DNA of 64,000 bases from Ilex aquifolium. Taxonomy: Eukaryota; Streptophyta; Magnoliopsida; Aquifoliales; Aquifoliaceae. Made by a program: the position numbers and the translations under genes. Shown piece after piece: positions 47,301 to 59,592 of the stretch. The notes below the pieces were generated by a model. That model saw only the letters and a list, made by a program, of their open reading frames with translations, ran no database searches and was not told where the DNA came from. The DNA lies in the NCBI GenBank assembly GCA_951799425.1, contig OX637391.1, forward strand, positions 46,285,069-46,349,068, given 5' to 3'. Numbering within the stretch: the stretch's first letter is position 1; each line of letters begins with the position of its first letter.

Positions 47301-47900
47301 ATCATTCTTACTTCACACCTTTTCAATTTCTCCCAAAATTATAAAGAGTTTTTCAAAAATAAACCTAGCAAAAAAAGCTTTTATTTTGAAAATATTTTTA
47401 CATTCCCCTACCATTTTCAAATTAATGCATAGGAATAAATGGCTAAACGGAAGACTTATGCATAGGTGATGGTGTCTTACGAATTGAACCAATCACTTAG
47501 TAAAAATGTATTAAGGCTAATGAGGAAAGCATACTAGACATGTCTTTGAACTAACTAACCACTTTGACTAGCCGTAGCCATATGGCCTTGTGTTTGTACC
47601 TTGATTTCATAAGTGCTTTAGAGTTATCCCTGGTCTCATAGAAAATGGATCAACTTGAACACTTATATAGGTAAGCTTAGCTGAAGTGTACGTGTAATTA
47701 TAACACTTTATAAGCATACTAAAAGCTTCAGCTCAACCTCCTCCTTTAAATATTTCAGTTACTAAGCATTTATCCTTGAGATGTATGCTAGTTATGTTAT
47801 GTAACTACTTGCAATCACGACCTATGGTGTACTTTACTTATTGAACTTCAAGACTAGATATTGGAAGCATCAAGTCGAGTTTTCACCGAAAGCGATCATT
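44349..47900. other. Gene-free region with GTG-rich and CACTA-like subterminal stretches
   Basis: 44360-44700 is a low-complexity GGT/GTG-rich stretch whose long minus-strand open frames are composition artefacts. 44720-45070 holds repeated GTCGCAAATA/GCCGTTGCAAAG-type inverted motifs reminiscent of CACTA subterminal repeats, without ends. An A-run of 17 is at about 45237-45253. 46940-47760 could be retroelement LTR belonging to the copia tail at 47901. No gene is supported. Confidence 0.45.
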
Positions 47901-48060
47901 TCATATGGGCTTCAACCCCATCCTTATTGATATTTTTAACAACATATTCATTACAAGTCCTTTTGTAAAGAGATCCGCCAAATTTTGGCATGACTTTACA
48001 TAGTCTAGTTCTATTACTCTATCTGTGAGTAATTGTCTGACATAACTGTCTCAATCAATT
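47901..48060 (-). pseudogene. Copia pol C-terminal remnant
   Basis: On the minus strand YVKSCQNLADLFTKGLVMN, then RMGLKPI and a stop at 47901-47903, match the end of copia RNase H, where families read NLADPLTKGL and GMGLKPI. Nothing further upstream is coherent. It marks a decayed copia insertion whose 3' LTR would lie below 47901. Confidence 0.65.
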
Positions 48061-49118
48061 ATGCCTGGACTTTCCATTATATACTTTACTATATGTTTGT
48101 TGGAATGCGAATCCCAAGATCCGTTAACAGTGCGTATAAATTGAATACAAAAATTTATTTGTTAACACTACAAGATGGAATTAGAGTTTACCTTTTGAAG
48201 ATTACAACAATAACAAAAAATTGATGCAATCGAAAAACCAGCTCAATGAATCTCACAATCTTCTACCGTATGTCCTTCATCGCCGAAAACTCGAATGCAG
48301 TGTGGGCTGCAATCCTTCGAGTTTTCTCTCTTTCTTTCTACCTCTTCTAAAGGTAAATGTAAAGTATCAAACTGCAACTCTAACAAACACAACCATTTTA
48401 GGACCCCAAATCAAGTTCACTGTATAGGATAGATGTCTTTCTTTCCTCTTTGTATATTCGTATATATGAAAATTGATAATTATAGTTGTAACATTCAAAA
48501 AAAATTAAAAGATTTTGATAATGGTTAATGGACAGAAGGACTCACAAGTCTTAGTTGAACCTCCTCAAGCTGGCCACATCACGATATTGGAATTTTGACG
48601 AACCTTGGAAAATATATCGAAGCCAAAGAAGCATTAGAACGCCCAAACCATAAAGAAAAAGAGTGTCACCGCGCTAGCTTTTCAACAACTAATCCAATCA
48701 ATATTAAAGGAGCACTTTTATATTGTTGTGTGTATATTTCTTAAAAACACAATCTATATGGAAAAGTATATAAGGTCGTCAAGAGTATTTAATTTTAAAA
48801 TCAAGAATAACGAATACATTTTTTTAAACTATTTTCTCAAATATATGTATTTTAATATTTCCCTTTAATTTATATAGATTTCTTATAACTAGAACAATGC
48901 TTTCATTTAGACTTACCATGATACCAAATCTTTATTAATTTCTTATTCATAATCTACAAAAGTAATAGAATAAAAATAAAAAATAAAAAACTCATATTAT
49001 AACTCACGTTGCACGTGTGTAGAATCTAGTACAATAAAAAGAAAAAAAATTGCACAACCCATTTAAATAACACATTGCCCCATAAACGTGCCCTGTGACA
49101 ATACATTCATGCATACTA
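48061..49118. other. Gene-free AT-rich region
   Basis: Short open frames here show no family motif. No transposon ends are visible before the CACTA element. Confidence 0.5.
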
Positions 49119-49563
49119 ACGCACTACAAGAAAAGTAGTGATAGTCGGCGTTTAATCACCGACGTTTGGGTAAAATGCCGTTGTGTTTGCTAATTACCGG
49201 CGTTTAATAAACGCCACTAATTTTCGGCGTTTCTTAAACGCCACTGATTCGTAATTAATTTAATTAGGCACTATTAAAACCACTATTTACTAGTGTAATA
49301 AATTTCAATTATAACTGGCGTTCAGTAAATGCCCCTTATTCTAATTTTCCTTTTATTTTTTCTGGCCCTCGACTTAACGTTTTATTTACCTTTTCTCCTA
49401 AATCGTCTTCCTCATTTTAACCTAGACGACGCCCTCTCTCCGGCACATCACACTCTTTCTCTCTCTTTTGAAATCATCGCCTCCCTCTTCGATGGCTTCT
49501 CTCTGTGAATTTCTTCGCCACAGCGGCTCTGGTGATCTTAAGAGAACAGAGGTGAATTGATTT

Positions 49564-49583
49564 CCCCCCCCCCCCCCCCCCCC
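49564..49583 (+). repeat. Poly-C run of 20 bases
   Basis: Longest of the four C/G homopolymers in the window. It lies in the left part of the CACTA element, just after a leader-like CT-rich stretch. Confidence 0.9.
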
Positions 49584-51349
49584 AATTCACTTCTCGCTGC
49601 CTCACCTCTTCATCGTCATGTTCAGGCTTTCCGACGCACTTTTCAGGTCTGTCATCAAAGAAATCAAGCCCTCTGTCGATTATATTTTCATCTGCCTCAT
49701 CGTCTGCCTCGCTGAGCACGTCACTCTCTCAGATCGATGTATGTGTTCAAGTTATTTTCTTAAAATGCAATTTGTATTGGTCAGATTTCGTATCTAGCCT
49801 TCACCATTGAAGCCCTAGCGTCCATTGAAGAGAGCTCAGCTTGAGCAATTATGCTTCTATTGTCTTCTCGTAAGGTCATCAAGTATTAGATTTTTGTGTT
49901 CTTTTGATTGATTCTTAATGTTGTAATTCCAAGAATATGTGGTAGAAGATTAAGAAGCTCAAAGGAATCTCCCAAAACTTGACCCCTCACATGTTACAGA
50001 GCTAAGGATGTTAGACCTCTATTGAGTTGAGAATTCATGTCTGCTGTTGAAGTATTCGATAACTCCCATGTTTTACTTTCTACATTTCTTGAAATTGTTC
50101 TCTCTTTATAACCGATGTGCTTTTCTAATCTTTGTTTCTTGCTTAGTAGAAACATAATGTGTAGATTACACCTTGATTTCTTTGCTTCTCATTTGTTCTG
50201 ATTAACTTATGTTGTAAAATTGGAGGATAAAAAGAAATAAGCTAGTATTTAGATCAATAGAAATGTATAAAGAATATCACTAGTGTACATGGAATGAAAA
50301 AAATGTGTTGCAGCTTGTAGTCTCTAAAGAAATGATTATTATTATTGAATTGGTCGAGGATTGAGTGTGAAAAAGATTCAAGATCTCGTTCTTTCAGCAT
50401 TTTTAGAAAAGACCCAGCTCTTAATTGAGTGATAAATCAAGACTGGTGTTGGTAAGTGTTAATGTTTGTTATAAAGTGTCGTGCATGATGGCAAATCATG
50501 GTATTTTCTTTGGTTTATAAGTCCTCTTCACACCAATTTTGGTTTTGAGTCTTTTGACTGGAGACTTCGAAAGAGATTGTGAGAGTGGTGAAATGAGGCA
50601 TTTTGACAGCTTGCGTAGCCAAATGAACAAGCGATATAGGTGCCAGAAATGTTCACTGGAGCACCTCATTTAAAGCTTCCCTTCTTTATGCTTTGTTCGG
50701 GATGAGAATACTTGCCTCGTGGATTCTGGTTCTCTCGAATGCTTTCTTTGAAGCCAAACATTCATTAGCGATTATGTCTTACCTGTAACCACCAAAATGT
50801 CCCTCATGATGGGCTATTTCTTTGAGATTCCTTGTTGCGGCCATCGACAGTCATCTAATATGATTAACAACTGCATTTCATATTTAACATCTTTTCTCCA
50901 TACCAAATTGATAAAACTCTGGCATTTTCATCTTCTATACTTCTTGCTTCAAGTTCAACCATGTGCTCATGGGTGCCTTTTCTTTTATACTATTTGATGC
51001 GACGTTGTTCACCTAAAGTAGACTAGTGATTCGACTCTTCGCTGGATTATTGGCATATATGCTCTATAACTTTTTGCAACAGTTGTGGCATGCATTTTTG
51101 TGGTTTAGGATGGTTTAGGGGCATTGGGTCTATTAGAGAACATAGTGCCATATTATTCTATGGTTTATTTTTTTTCCTTGGTTCCAGTTTGCATATTTTG
51201 TGCTCTGGGGCTGTTGCTATGTCATTTTTCAGTGGGTCATTTGCCCATTCAAAGGATTCTCCTAGGTGGCCATACCCTTTTCTGGAGCTTTCAACACCAT
51301 GTGCACATCTATGGTAATTTGCTTTCAATGTTTGCTTTCGCTAATCAGC

Positions 51350-54300
51350 AGGAAGACTTTAAAAGGGAGATTTTGCTTCAGGATTATTTCACCAACAAAG
51401 AACTACACTTTACAGGTAGCCTTACTGCAGCTTGCAATGTTGAGTTTTGATATATGTGAATATAACACTCAAACCATCTTCTTGGCGGGTGGTTATACTG
51501 AGTAATGCACGGGATAACTTCTAATTGCTGTTGATTTTTCCTGGGATTGATGTTTCATATTTTGTTGTAAGTTCAGGTAGAGAGTTCTCTGGATCAAATG
51601 GATTGGATTGAGAAGATAACGTGGGCTATTGCTTCATTATTGTGTTCTCAGACCCCTGAGAGGGTAACCCATAGGAATTCATTAATAAGCATGTGGCCTT
51701 TGATCTTCATACTGACTATTGCAACCGGTTTTTGTTTTAGTGCATGCTTGCTAGTCCCATGGGTAGTGGTCATCATTGATCTGCCAGTGAGAGTAGTTCT
51801 TTTGAAAGTTGTGATTTTGATCATGCAGCAGTTGAAGAATTTGCATCCGAGAGGGTTGCTTGTGCACATCATGAACGTTCATTGAGAAGTTCACAACAGC
51901 AACGACCAGGTCTAAAATGTGAAAATCCGATTGATATGTTGTGGAGCGTATGTGGAAATGATAAATGTGCTGATTGTGGTGCTCCTTAAATCTTGGAGTT
52001 CTTGTCTGCACAGAATGTTCTGGTGTTCATTGAAACCTCGGTGTGCACATATCAAAGGTAAATTTCATAATCTTGGCCACATGCCTTTTTGAAGGGTACT
52101 TGTGGATCTCTTCGACATCTTTTAGATGTGATTGCATGTTGTATAAATGTTCATTCATACTGCTTAGCAAAGTCCAAAAGGTTATAGTTTCCATTTACCA
52201 GTCGATGATTCTACAAATATTCTGTGATGCAAAAGAAACTGAAGACCATATGGTAGATGTAGCACATATTTGTCAATATATAAGATAAAATAAATGGAAA
52301 TTTAGACTTTTTAACCCGTCAAGCTTTTGTATTTTTTATTCTAAATAACAGAAGTTTGGTATTTGAAAGGTGTAATTGGTGTTTTTTTAGTGGGTTTGAT
52401 AGAAAAAAGGGCATTCGTTACTTATGATTTTAGCTTTGTATTTTTAGTGTTTTGACCGAAACCGGATTTGAATTGTTTTTGATAAAGGTTAAGAGAGTTT
52501 AGTTGTAAGCCAGAGGATTAGATATAGTCATGTGGGTGGATAGGGGAGATGTAGATCTTAATCAAGTAGTTCGTATGTTATATAATGGGTGGCTGAGGTT
52601 TTTTTTTTTATCTCTGAAATTTAAGGTGGTCTCATACAGTCAACAGCTTCTTGATTGGTCTGCATATGAGTTACTGTGTTTTTCACCATTGATGCTGCCT
52701 TCTTGAATTAACTCAGCAGAATGGTTGGTTGAAATTTTCTAACTTAGAAAAATTAAAACAAAAATATAAGGTCTGTATTTCCTTTTAATTTTATAGCTTA
52801 TTATGTTATAATGGTGAGTTTGAGTAATGCTGCCAAGGACTTCACTTTCTACCTTCCTTCTTGCGAGCTTATGTAGTTATATGATATGAAGAACGAGGAT
52901 AGTGGTTGGCCTAATGGTTACTGTCCCCGCTGTTGGACAAATAGTGACTGACCTTATATGATATGATGGATCCTTAGAGTTTAGATTGGTTTAATTTATA
53001 AATTGCATGATTAGTGCTCGATTCTGCATTGCACGATGTCTTTAAATTCATAAATTACATGATTTGTTCTATACTTGATTATGTAGATATGTTGAATAGA
53101 TAGTTTTAGGAAATTATGCTCTCCTCCCTGCTGGATATCTGCAAAATGGTCCAACTGTTGAATAGCTCTTCTTCTCCCTGCTGGATGCATCAGGGTGAAC
53201 AGTCACTGTTCACCTACTGCCCTCAACTCTTCAAGACAGCAGCTTCTTGATTGCTCTGGCACGGAGCTTTCTTCTGCGTTCCTTTGTATTTTTCCTGTAT
53301 CATAGAAAATTCTTGAGTCTTTTCACCGACTGTAAAACCTTTTGTGCAACACAAGAAATTTAAGGTGGTATCCTAGCTTTCAAAATTTAAGGTGGTATTC
53401 TCAGCCTCCAAAATTAGGATAAGGCTTCTGACTGTTAGAGCACTTAATTTGATTGTTGCTTGGGTGTTGTAAAGAGTTCTGATTTGGTTTAGTTCACTTT
53501 CTTTTGGTTTTCTCTTTCTTACGGTGTCACAATTGTTCTAAATTTGAATTGCAAATTCGATTTTGTATAATATTGTAATTTGATCACATAGTAATGTAGG
53601 TTGATTAGTTAACTTAATGTTTGATTTGGATTGCAGAAAAAGGGTTGCGGTCGTTCAGAGAAGAGAACAACATATGTTGGACCTAGGCTTATTGTTCAAT
53701 TAGCTTTAATTGTTGGTTTTAGCTTTAATTAGTTTAAATTATTATGCGGTAGTTTAAATTATGCGGTATGTTTTGTGGACTATCTTGCTTTATGATTGTT
53801 GGTTTAATGTTTGATTAACAGCATTGCGTGTCTGAAGGCCATGAAGTGACAAACTGCTAAAACATGACCTGCTGCCATAACATTTTAAGATGTGAAACCG
53901 TGCACCGCTTTACCTTTGAATCATGTGTTTAAACCCCTGGTGTCATTAACATTGAATCAAGAAGTTCTCTTAGTGTAAATGAGTTGTTTCTCATTTTGGT
54001 TGTTACTATTGTCATAAATCCACTGTGATCATATTCTTTTAACAGTCTGTTTTTGCAGTGCCAAGATGCCTATGGCGTTGCAGTGTTGCCCGGTGAAAAC
54101 CCCACCAAGCAACAATGTGAATCACAGTTAGATATCCTAAGCCTTTCTGAAGTTCCGAATTCAAATAAATCTCATATGTACTTGGATGCCCAATCAAACC
54201 ACCAAAAGCACATCAATCTTAAGATGGAAAATGTGGATCTCTTTACGCCACACATTTTGGATATGGATATTGAGAAGGGAAAGTTTGAAGACTGAGGATC

Positions 54301-55432
54301 CATTAACTGTAAGTTCCTGGTGTATAATTTCTAATTTAGCTTCCTTAGTTGGAAGCCCAATACAAAGTACGTTCGGGTTGAGTGCAGATGTGATATCTTA
54401 GGTGTCTTATGAATTGGATCTTCGTGCAGCATATGTTTGGCATGTTAAATTCCCAAATTTTATGACTACTTGACAGCATTGGCAGAGTACATTACAGAGA
54501 CAGCTTAGCTTACAGATAGGAGGGAAATTCATGCAGCTGTTAATGAATGATTGTTGGTTTAATGTTTGATTAACATCATTGCGGTAGTTTAAATTATGTG
54601 GTATGTTAAATTATCTTGCTTTTTGATTGTTGGTTTAAATTACTAGGCTTAATGTTTGATTATTGTTCAATTATTTAATTGTTGGTTTGTTTTGTGGACT
54701 ATCTTGCTTTTTGATGAGTTTTGGGTTTTTCCAAGTACTAAATAGACGAGTTTTATGGAGGATTTAATTCTTGGTTTTAGCATTTGAGCTTTAACTTCAA
54801 CTCTACATATCAAGTTTTTTAGTACGCAATGGAGATGTAATAAATCATTTTTTAATCTCTAATTTTTATCAATCCATTTTGTCGTTTGCTTTATTATAGT
54901 GCTTTCTGAAAAAGAAATCTTAATTTTTATCTATTCAATTTATCCATCCAATTCTAATTTTTTAGTACACATGCTTTCTAAAAAAAAAATTGGTTCATGT
55001 GTTTGCTCCTATTTTTTTTTCCTTCTTTTTATGAGTTTTGTTGTTGCCAGGGTGGTGTGCACCAGTTACAATTGATGCATTTTGTGGACGAGCAATTCAA
55101 TGTTTTTTTTCAGTGTTTGATTATTTTGCATTCAAATTCAATGTTTGATTTTTTTTAGTTGCACCGTGCCTTCAGGCAAGTCAATTAGATTCACTGTAGA
55201 GGTCTATTGTATTTAAATTATTATTTGCAAAAAAGGAAAAACAATTGTTTATTATGTTTACAGGTTGACATGGTTTTCTTTTGATGGATATACTAAAATA
55301 GTTTTTTGTCCACTTGTGGTCGACTTCTGTTGCAGGTCAGGTCCCTAACATTTGATGTTAAAGTGTGGGAGCCGTCTCATTTGCTAACTCAGTCTGGGAG
55401 GAAGCATTGCAATACTTTGAATTGAATATGTG
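51350..55432 (+). pseudogene. Captured ARF-GAP (AGD/ACAP-type) gene fragment, four exons
   Basis: ARF-GAPs of this group (BAR, PH, ArfGAP, ankyrin) switch off ARF GTPases in vesicle traffic. Four exon-like blocks with intact GT/AG sites are present: about 51350-51415 (FRIISPTKNYTLQ, end of PH), 51577-51663 (WIEKITWAIASLLCSQTPER), 51741-52057 (SASESSSFES, then NPIDMLWSVCGNDKCADCG) and 55336 onward (VRSLTFDVKVWEPS, then FANSVWEE after an internal deletion). The third block is broken: TGA stops at 51777-51779 and 52031-52033 stand where the family has arginine, the second being the catalytic arginine of the C-x2-C-x16-C-x2-C-x4-R motif. About 19 nt are also missing between the two cysteine pairs (near 51986). 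BAR and ankyrin parts are absent. It cannot encode a working GAP. Confidence 0.88.
54053..54295 (+). other. Unidentified 80-codon open frame inside the CACTA element
   Basis: The frame follows a TTTTTGCAG acceptor-like sequence at about 54050-54058 and ends with a stop at 54293-54295. Its composition looks protein-coding (LDILSLSEVPNSNKSHMY, then HINLKMENVDLFTPHILDMD) rather than random AT-rich DNA. I do not recognise the family. It sits inside the long intron between the third and fourth ARF-GAP blocks and may be an exon captured from a second gene. Confidence 0.4.
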
Positions 55433-55801
55433 GTAGATGGATGGGTGGAATGCATTTTTTATGTGATTCAATTAATAGGTTTTATTGCCCAGTTAAAAAA
55501 AAAAAATAATAAAAGAAACAAAAAAGAAATTTAAAAAAAAAAAAAAAAACAAATCCCAGCGTTTAACAAACGCCGGCAATTTTTCCGTGGCCAGATTCCT
55601 GCAAAAAATATGACATTTATTTTTTGGTCGAAAAAAGCGTCGGTATATATTTCATAGCATTTGAGAAAATGCCAGAAAATTTCTCGACGCCGGTATAGGT
55701 CGACGCTTCAAAGTAACGCTGGCTATTAGTTTCACCGGCGTTTTTTGAACTTTTGCTGGCGTTTGTCAAACGCCGGGAATTCCCTTTTTGTTGTAGTGAC
55801 G

Positions 55802-58139
55802 ACTGAACATAATGGCATAATAAATTCATTTGTTCAATTATAGGTCATGATGATACAAAATTATCACATACACGAATTTACTCAATCACACAGTGACATG
55901 TCAAAAATGATAAATCACATGGACAATATTGAATAGATCAATGGCACAGAATGTGTCACAGTGACAATTATACCAATGAAACATGAACAACAATGATAAA
56001 ACTAGCCATTAAAACACAGAAACACATAGTGTCACAGTGACAGGCGAAAAACATAGTAACACACATACATAAAAAGTATTAAAAACATGTATATAAATGA
56101 AAATGACATATTGATACTTGATAGTCACGGTGACAAGTGATAAAAACAATACACATTATTGACTGTAATTTGATCACACTTGAAAAACCACAATGACAAG
56201 TCAAAAGTCGAATTGAACCAATTTTGATTAATATGTTTGATTTTGGACCTTAGCACAAAATTGAACCCAATTATTGGTTCAATTTAGCTTATATTAGTAT
56301 GAAACTCTATTTCTACTTGAGTTTAATCCGAATTAGAACCCAAATTATGTAACTCAAGTTCAAAAAATTTAATCACAAGTTGGGCTAGGATTGAAGTCGC
56401 TATGATTGAGACTCAGGTTGGGTTGGTCTCAAATTGAAGGTTTCATATATCCAAACGCGCCCAAATTGCACCCCAACTAGAAACCAGTCAAATTTGTACA
56501 ATCCTAAACAAGTTAATTGTAACATTTCATACCAGTTTATGCATATCTCATCTCTAGATCTACATGAGCAATCTAGTCAACGATCTTCCCTTCTATCCTC
56601 ATTCAAGCCATGCTCTTCTTAAAAGGCATCACATTGCACATGTAAGCCCTCATATATTTATTATAAAATATATTAGATTATCATGTTTTGCATGTTTGTA
56701 AAATGTTAATAGATAATATGAGTGTCTTAGAAGTTTGGAAGTGTTCTGAATATTAGATGCATGATGGAGAGAATTTGGTTAGAAAAAAATTAGACACTAC
56801 CTTAGTATTTTAATCATAACTTTTTAGACTGATATTAGATTAATCTAATTTTTAGGTATTAGAAACTAAACTTTAAGAGTTACAAAAGTGTGTCTCATAA
56901 ACATTTCGTGAATCGACTTCGAACTATATCAAAACTGCCTAGAAAGCGTAGGTAGAAATTGGATTCACATTCGAACGCCCACCCATATTTGAACGCAGCT
57001 TAACTACAATAGTTTAGGTCTGATAGACAAAACTGACAGAAAATGAGATATTGGGAGTAGAGTAAGTTCGAACGTCATTCAAGTTCTAATGTGAGTGCGT
57101 GTTTAGCAATGATCAGGATCGCGCTTACTAAATAATTTTTACCCTATAAATACCCTAAGGACGTTCTTTAGGTCAATTTTCAACAGTTTACAACCCTAGA
57201 AGGCTAAGGAGAGTTGGGAGAACATAAAAATGAGAGATTTCAAAGGATTTACTTGTGGAAATCACAACCAAACACATTAAAATCAAGATCTATGGAGATT
57301 AAGGTAGGGATTCTTTCTCAAATCCACTCATTGAGGTTTAGGGTTACTTATATATGTTTTGATTCCTATTTAATAAAATATGTTATATCTATAATATTTT
57401 TACACATTTTTTGATAATATGATTCGTTTCTTGGAAGAATTATATGTTTTATATCACAAATAGCGCATGTTCTTGATAAAAACCCTAAATTTTGATTATT
57501 GTCAGCTTCAATGTTTTCTTTTACGATCTCTAGTTTGATTCGATTGAATTACTCTTGGGCTTTGAGAATGGTGGAATTCTAAATGTTGGAAAACGCAAGT
57601 TTTTTATGGAAGCATATCTCTTATGATGGGATTGATGAACTAGGATTACATGTGAACTGATATCGCAGGGTTTTTAGACGTGTTTCTTATCTTGAGGTGT
57701 TCGAAGGTTTCCTATCACTTGTAGTGGGGTTGATGTCTTGCGAGGCCCAAACCACTATTCGTTCCACTGGGGACCGAGGCTGATGGTTTATATACTATAA
57801 TCCTAGCAAGGATTTGTCACTACTTATTCGTTAGTATATGCCTTTCCTGAACTGTATGATCTTGGGGGGTGTTGTGTTTTAGAAGATGGATTTTTGTGGG
57901 CAGATATATTCGTGTGGTGAAGTCTTGTTTATTCAGCATGTGTTAATGAGATATTGCTTTATGAGATATGTTTTAGGAATGATTCTATGTTGATAGAAGT
58001 TTTAAATTTCCTATTGCGTAAACTTAATATCGTTACTTGACACTGTTTTAATTCAAAATTATATATGTTATTCTACAAGCTGTAACTTACTTGTTTTTAA
58101 AGATTTCTAAACTTTGATTGGGTTTGAGAAGATTTTCCT
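55802..58139. other. No gene; probable long gypsy-type LTR sequence in the right half
   Basis: 55802-56400 is AT-rich with repeated GTGACA-type words (for example CACAGTGACA). From about 56640 on, the sequence has the character of a gypsy LTR (paired GTTCGAACG-like phrases, a TATAAATACCC stretch near 57134-57146, leader-like text after it, then a G-rich block near 57780). Ends and primer site were not found, so class and limits are uncertain. Confidence 0.35.
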
Positions 58140-58155
58140 ACTGAGCTTGTTTGTT

Positions 58156-58555
58156 TTTTTTTTTTCGGTAAGTAAGATAATTTCATAAAAATAAAAGGGT
58201 ACATGTACATAGGTGATACCAAAAGGGATGGATGATCTTCTTGAAACAAGCAAAGAAGATCACCCATCCCCAAAGCAAAAGAATACAATGTAAATCACAT
58301 CCCAAAAGGAACAAAAAGAAGTGACAAGTACAAGCAAACTGGACATCCAGACATGAACAACAAATGAGGCACCAACCAGCAGCACCAAGCAAAGGCAACC
58401 ACACCAGCAACACAGCCTCCATGAAGAAACTGCATCCAACGCAATTTTGCATTCAGCATGTTCCCGTCAGACGGAGCAACGAATTCCACAAAGCTCCCAA
58501 AGACCAGGAAATGCTTCCATAGAAAAACCAGTCCACGCAAGAGGACAACAACCAG
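58156..58555 (-). mobile_element. 5'-truncated non-LTR retroelement insertion, 16-bp TSD
   Basis: On the + strand it starts with a T-run and CGGTAAGTAAGATAATTTCA, again the reverse complement of an L1-type 3' end. Flanks ACTGAGCTTGTTTGTT at 58140-58155 and 58556-58571 are a perfect 16-bp duplication. The insert is non-coding, about 400 bp, and interrupts the LTR-like sequence around it. Its T-run then CGG start resembles the insertion at 42919, so both may come from related LINE families. Confidence 0.88.
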
Positions 58556-58571
58556 ACTGAGCTTGTTTGTT

Positions 58572-59592
58572 CATCCTACGATATAGACATATTTTTAGAT
58601 TTTGGCTTTAAAGAGGACATAACCCTAGGTGAGCAGACTGATTGTGATACTGAGGTGGATCATGATGCTACACTTTCAGATTACTATGCTACGTGGTCCA
58701 GATATATTTCATGGTTTCTCTTGATGGGATAAATAATTGATGTTAGAAGATATGAAAAATCTGGGCATGTCACCCAAAAAGATTGAGATCTAGTTGTACT
58801 TAATGAGCTCAAAGTTACTAATAAATGAGGTTCAAATATTTTAGTCGAACGTAAAGAGTTAGGATCAAATCCAAGTTTTTTAAATCCATCGTATAATGAT
58901 CTCATCAAATCATAAGTTGACTTTTGATAAATTATTGAAAAAAAAAATTGAGGGGACAATAAATAAATTTAGTATCAATCAATAGAGACGTTTTTGGATG
59001 TTACACCTTCCCCCACAATGCATGTGCATGGAAGGTACAATGATTTAACTGGACTGAAATTGTGCGGTTGTTGCCAAAAATAACAAGATATTTTTCATAT
59101 TGGGTTTTTTTTATTTTATTTGTAGGGTATAAAATATAATCATTATAACATGGGCAGCGATGCCTATATGGTAAGGCGTCTCTTCTCCTTCGTCTTCTTA
59201 AATTATTCTCGAGTAATGATATACTTATTAAATTTTTTTAATAATAAATGATATGATATTATCTTTATTATTGAATATTATTGAGACTCATTTATTTTAT
59301 GCTAAAAATTATGTCACATTATTTGGGAACGAAATTTGGTACACTCGTCTGAATCTAGTCATAGAGAGATTTGAGTCTCATACAATTAGGTCCAGTTGTA
59401 TCAAAATCGGCTGATACATTGAACTATTGTACATGTGTGTGTGTGTGTTAGAGAGAGAGAGCATTGATTTCCTAGTTTCACTGTCCTATTTTGTCGAATA
59501 ACCTACTAATATACACAAGAAATCAACAATACAAGCTAAGACATTGTCATCTAGTATTCCTCTTCAATCTCCTTCTCAGCTATTGAAGACAG
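58572..59592. other. Gene-free region downstream of the OVATE gene
   Basis: AT-rich. It includes a GT then GA dinucleotide stretch at about 59433-59461. It should include the OVATE gene's 3' UTR on its right side. No other feature seen. Confidence 0.5.

Larger units (their letters stand above)
49122..55798 (+). mobile_element. Complete CACTA (En/Spm) element, 6.7 kb, carrying captured gene exons
   Basis: The left end is CACTACAAGAAAAGTAGTG. The right end is CCCTTTTTGTTGTAGTG, reverse complement CACTACAACAAAAAGGG. Flanks ACG at 49119-49121 and 55799-55801 give the 3-bp duplication expected of CACTA. Subterminal regions (49140-49330 and 55555-55798) are packed with the GGCGTTT/AAACGCC motif in both orientations. 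I find no TNP2/TNPD transposase, so it is non-autonomous. Between the ends are four exons of an ARF-GAP gene in the + direction and at least one unidentified open frame (54053-54295). Confidence 0.93.

Noticed and set aside
49474..49719. Acidic minus-strand open frame in the CACTA left part
   Set aside because: It spans the poly-C run and has no recognisable motif. It could be captured sequence, but nothing supports coding.
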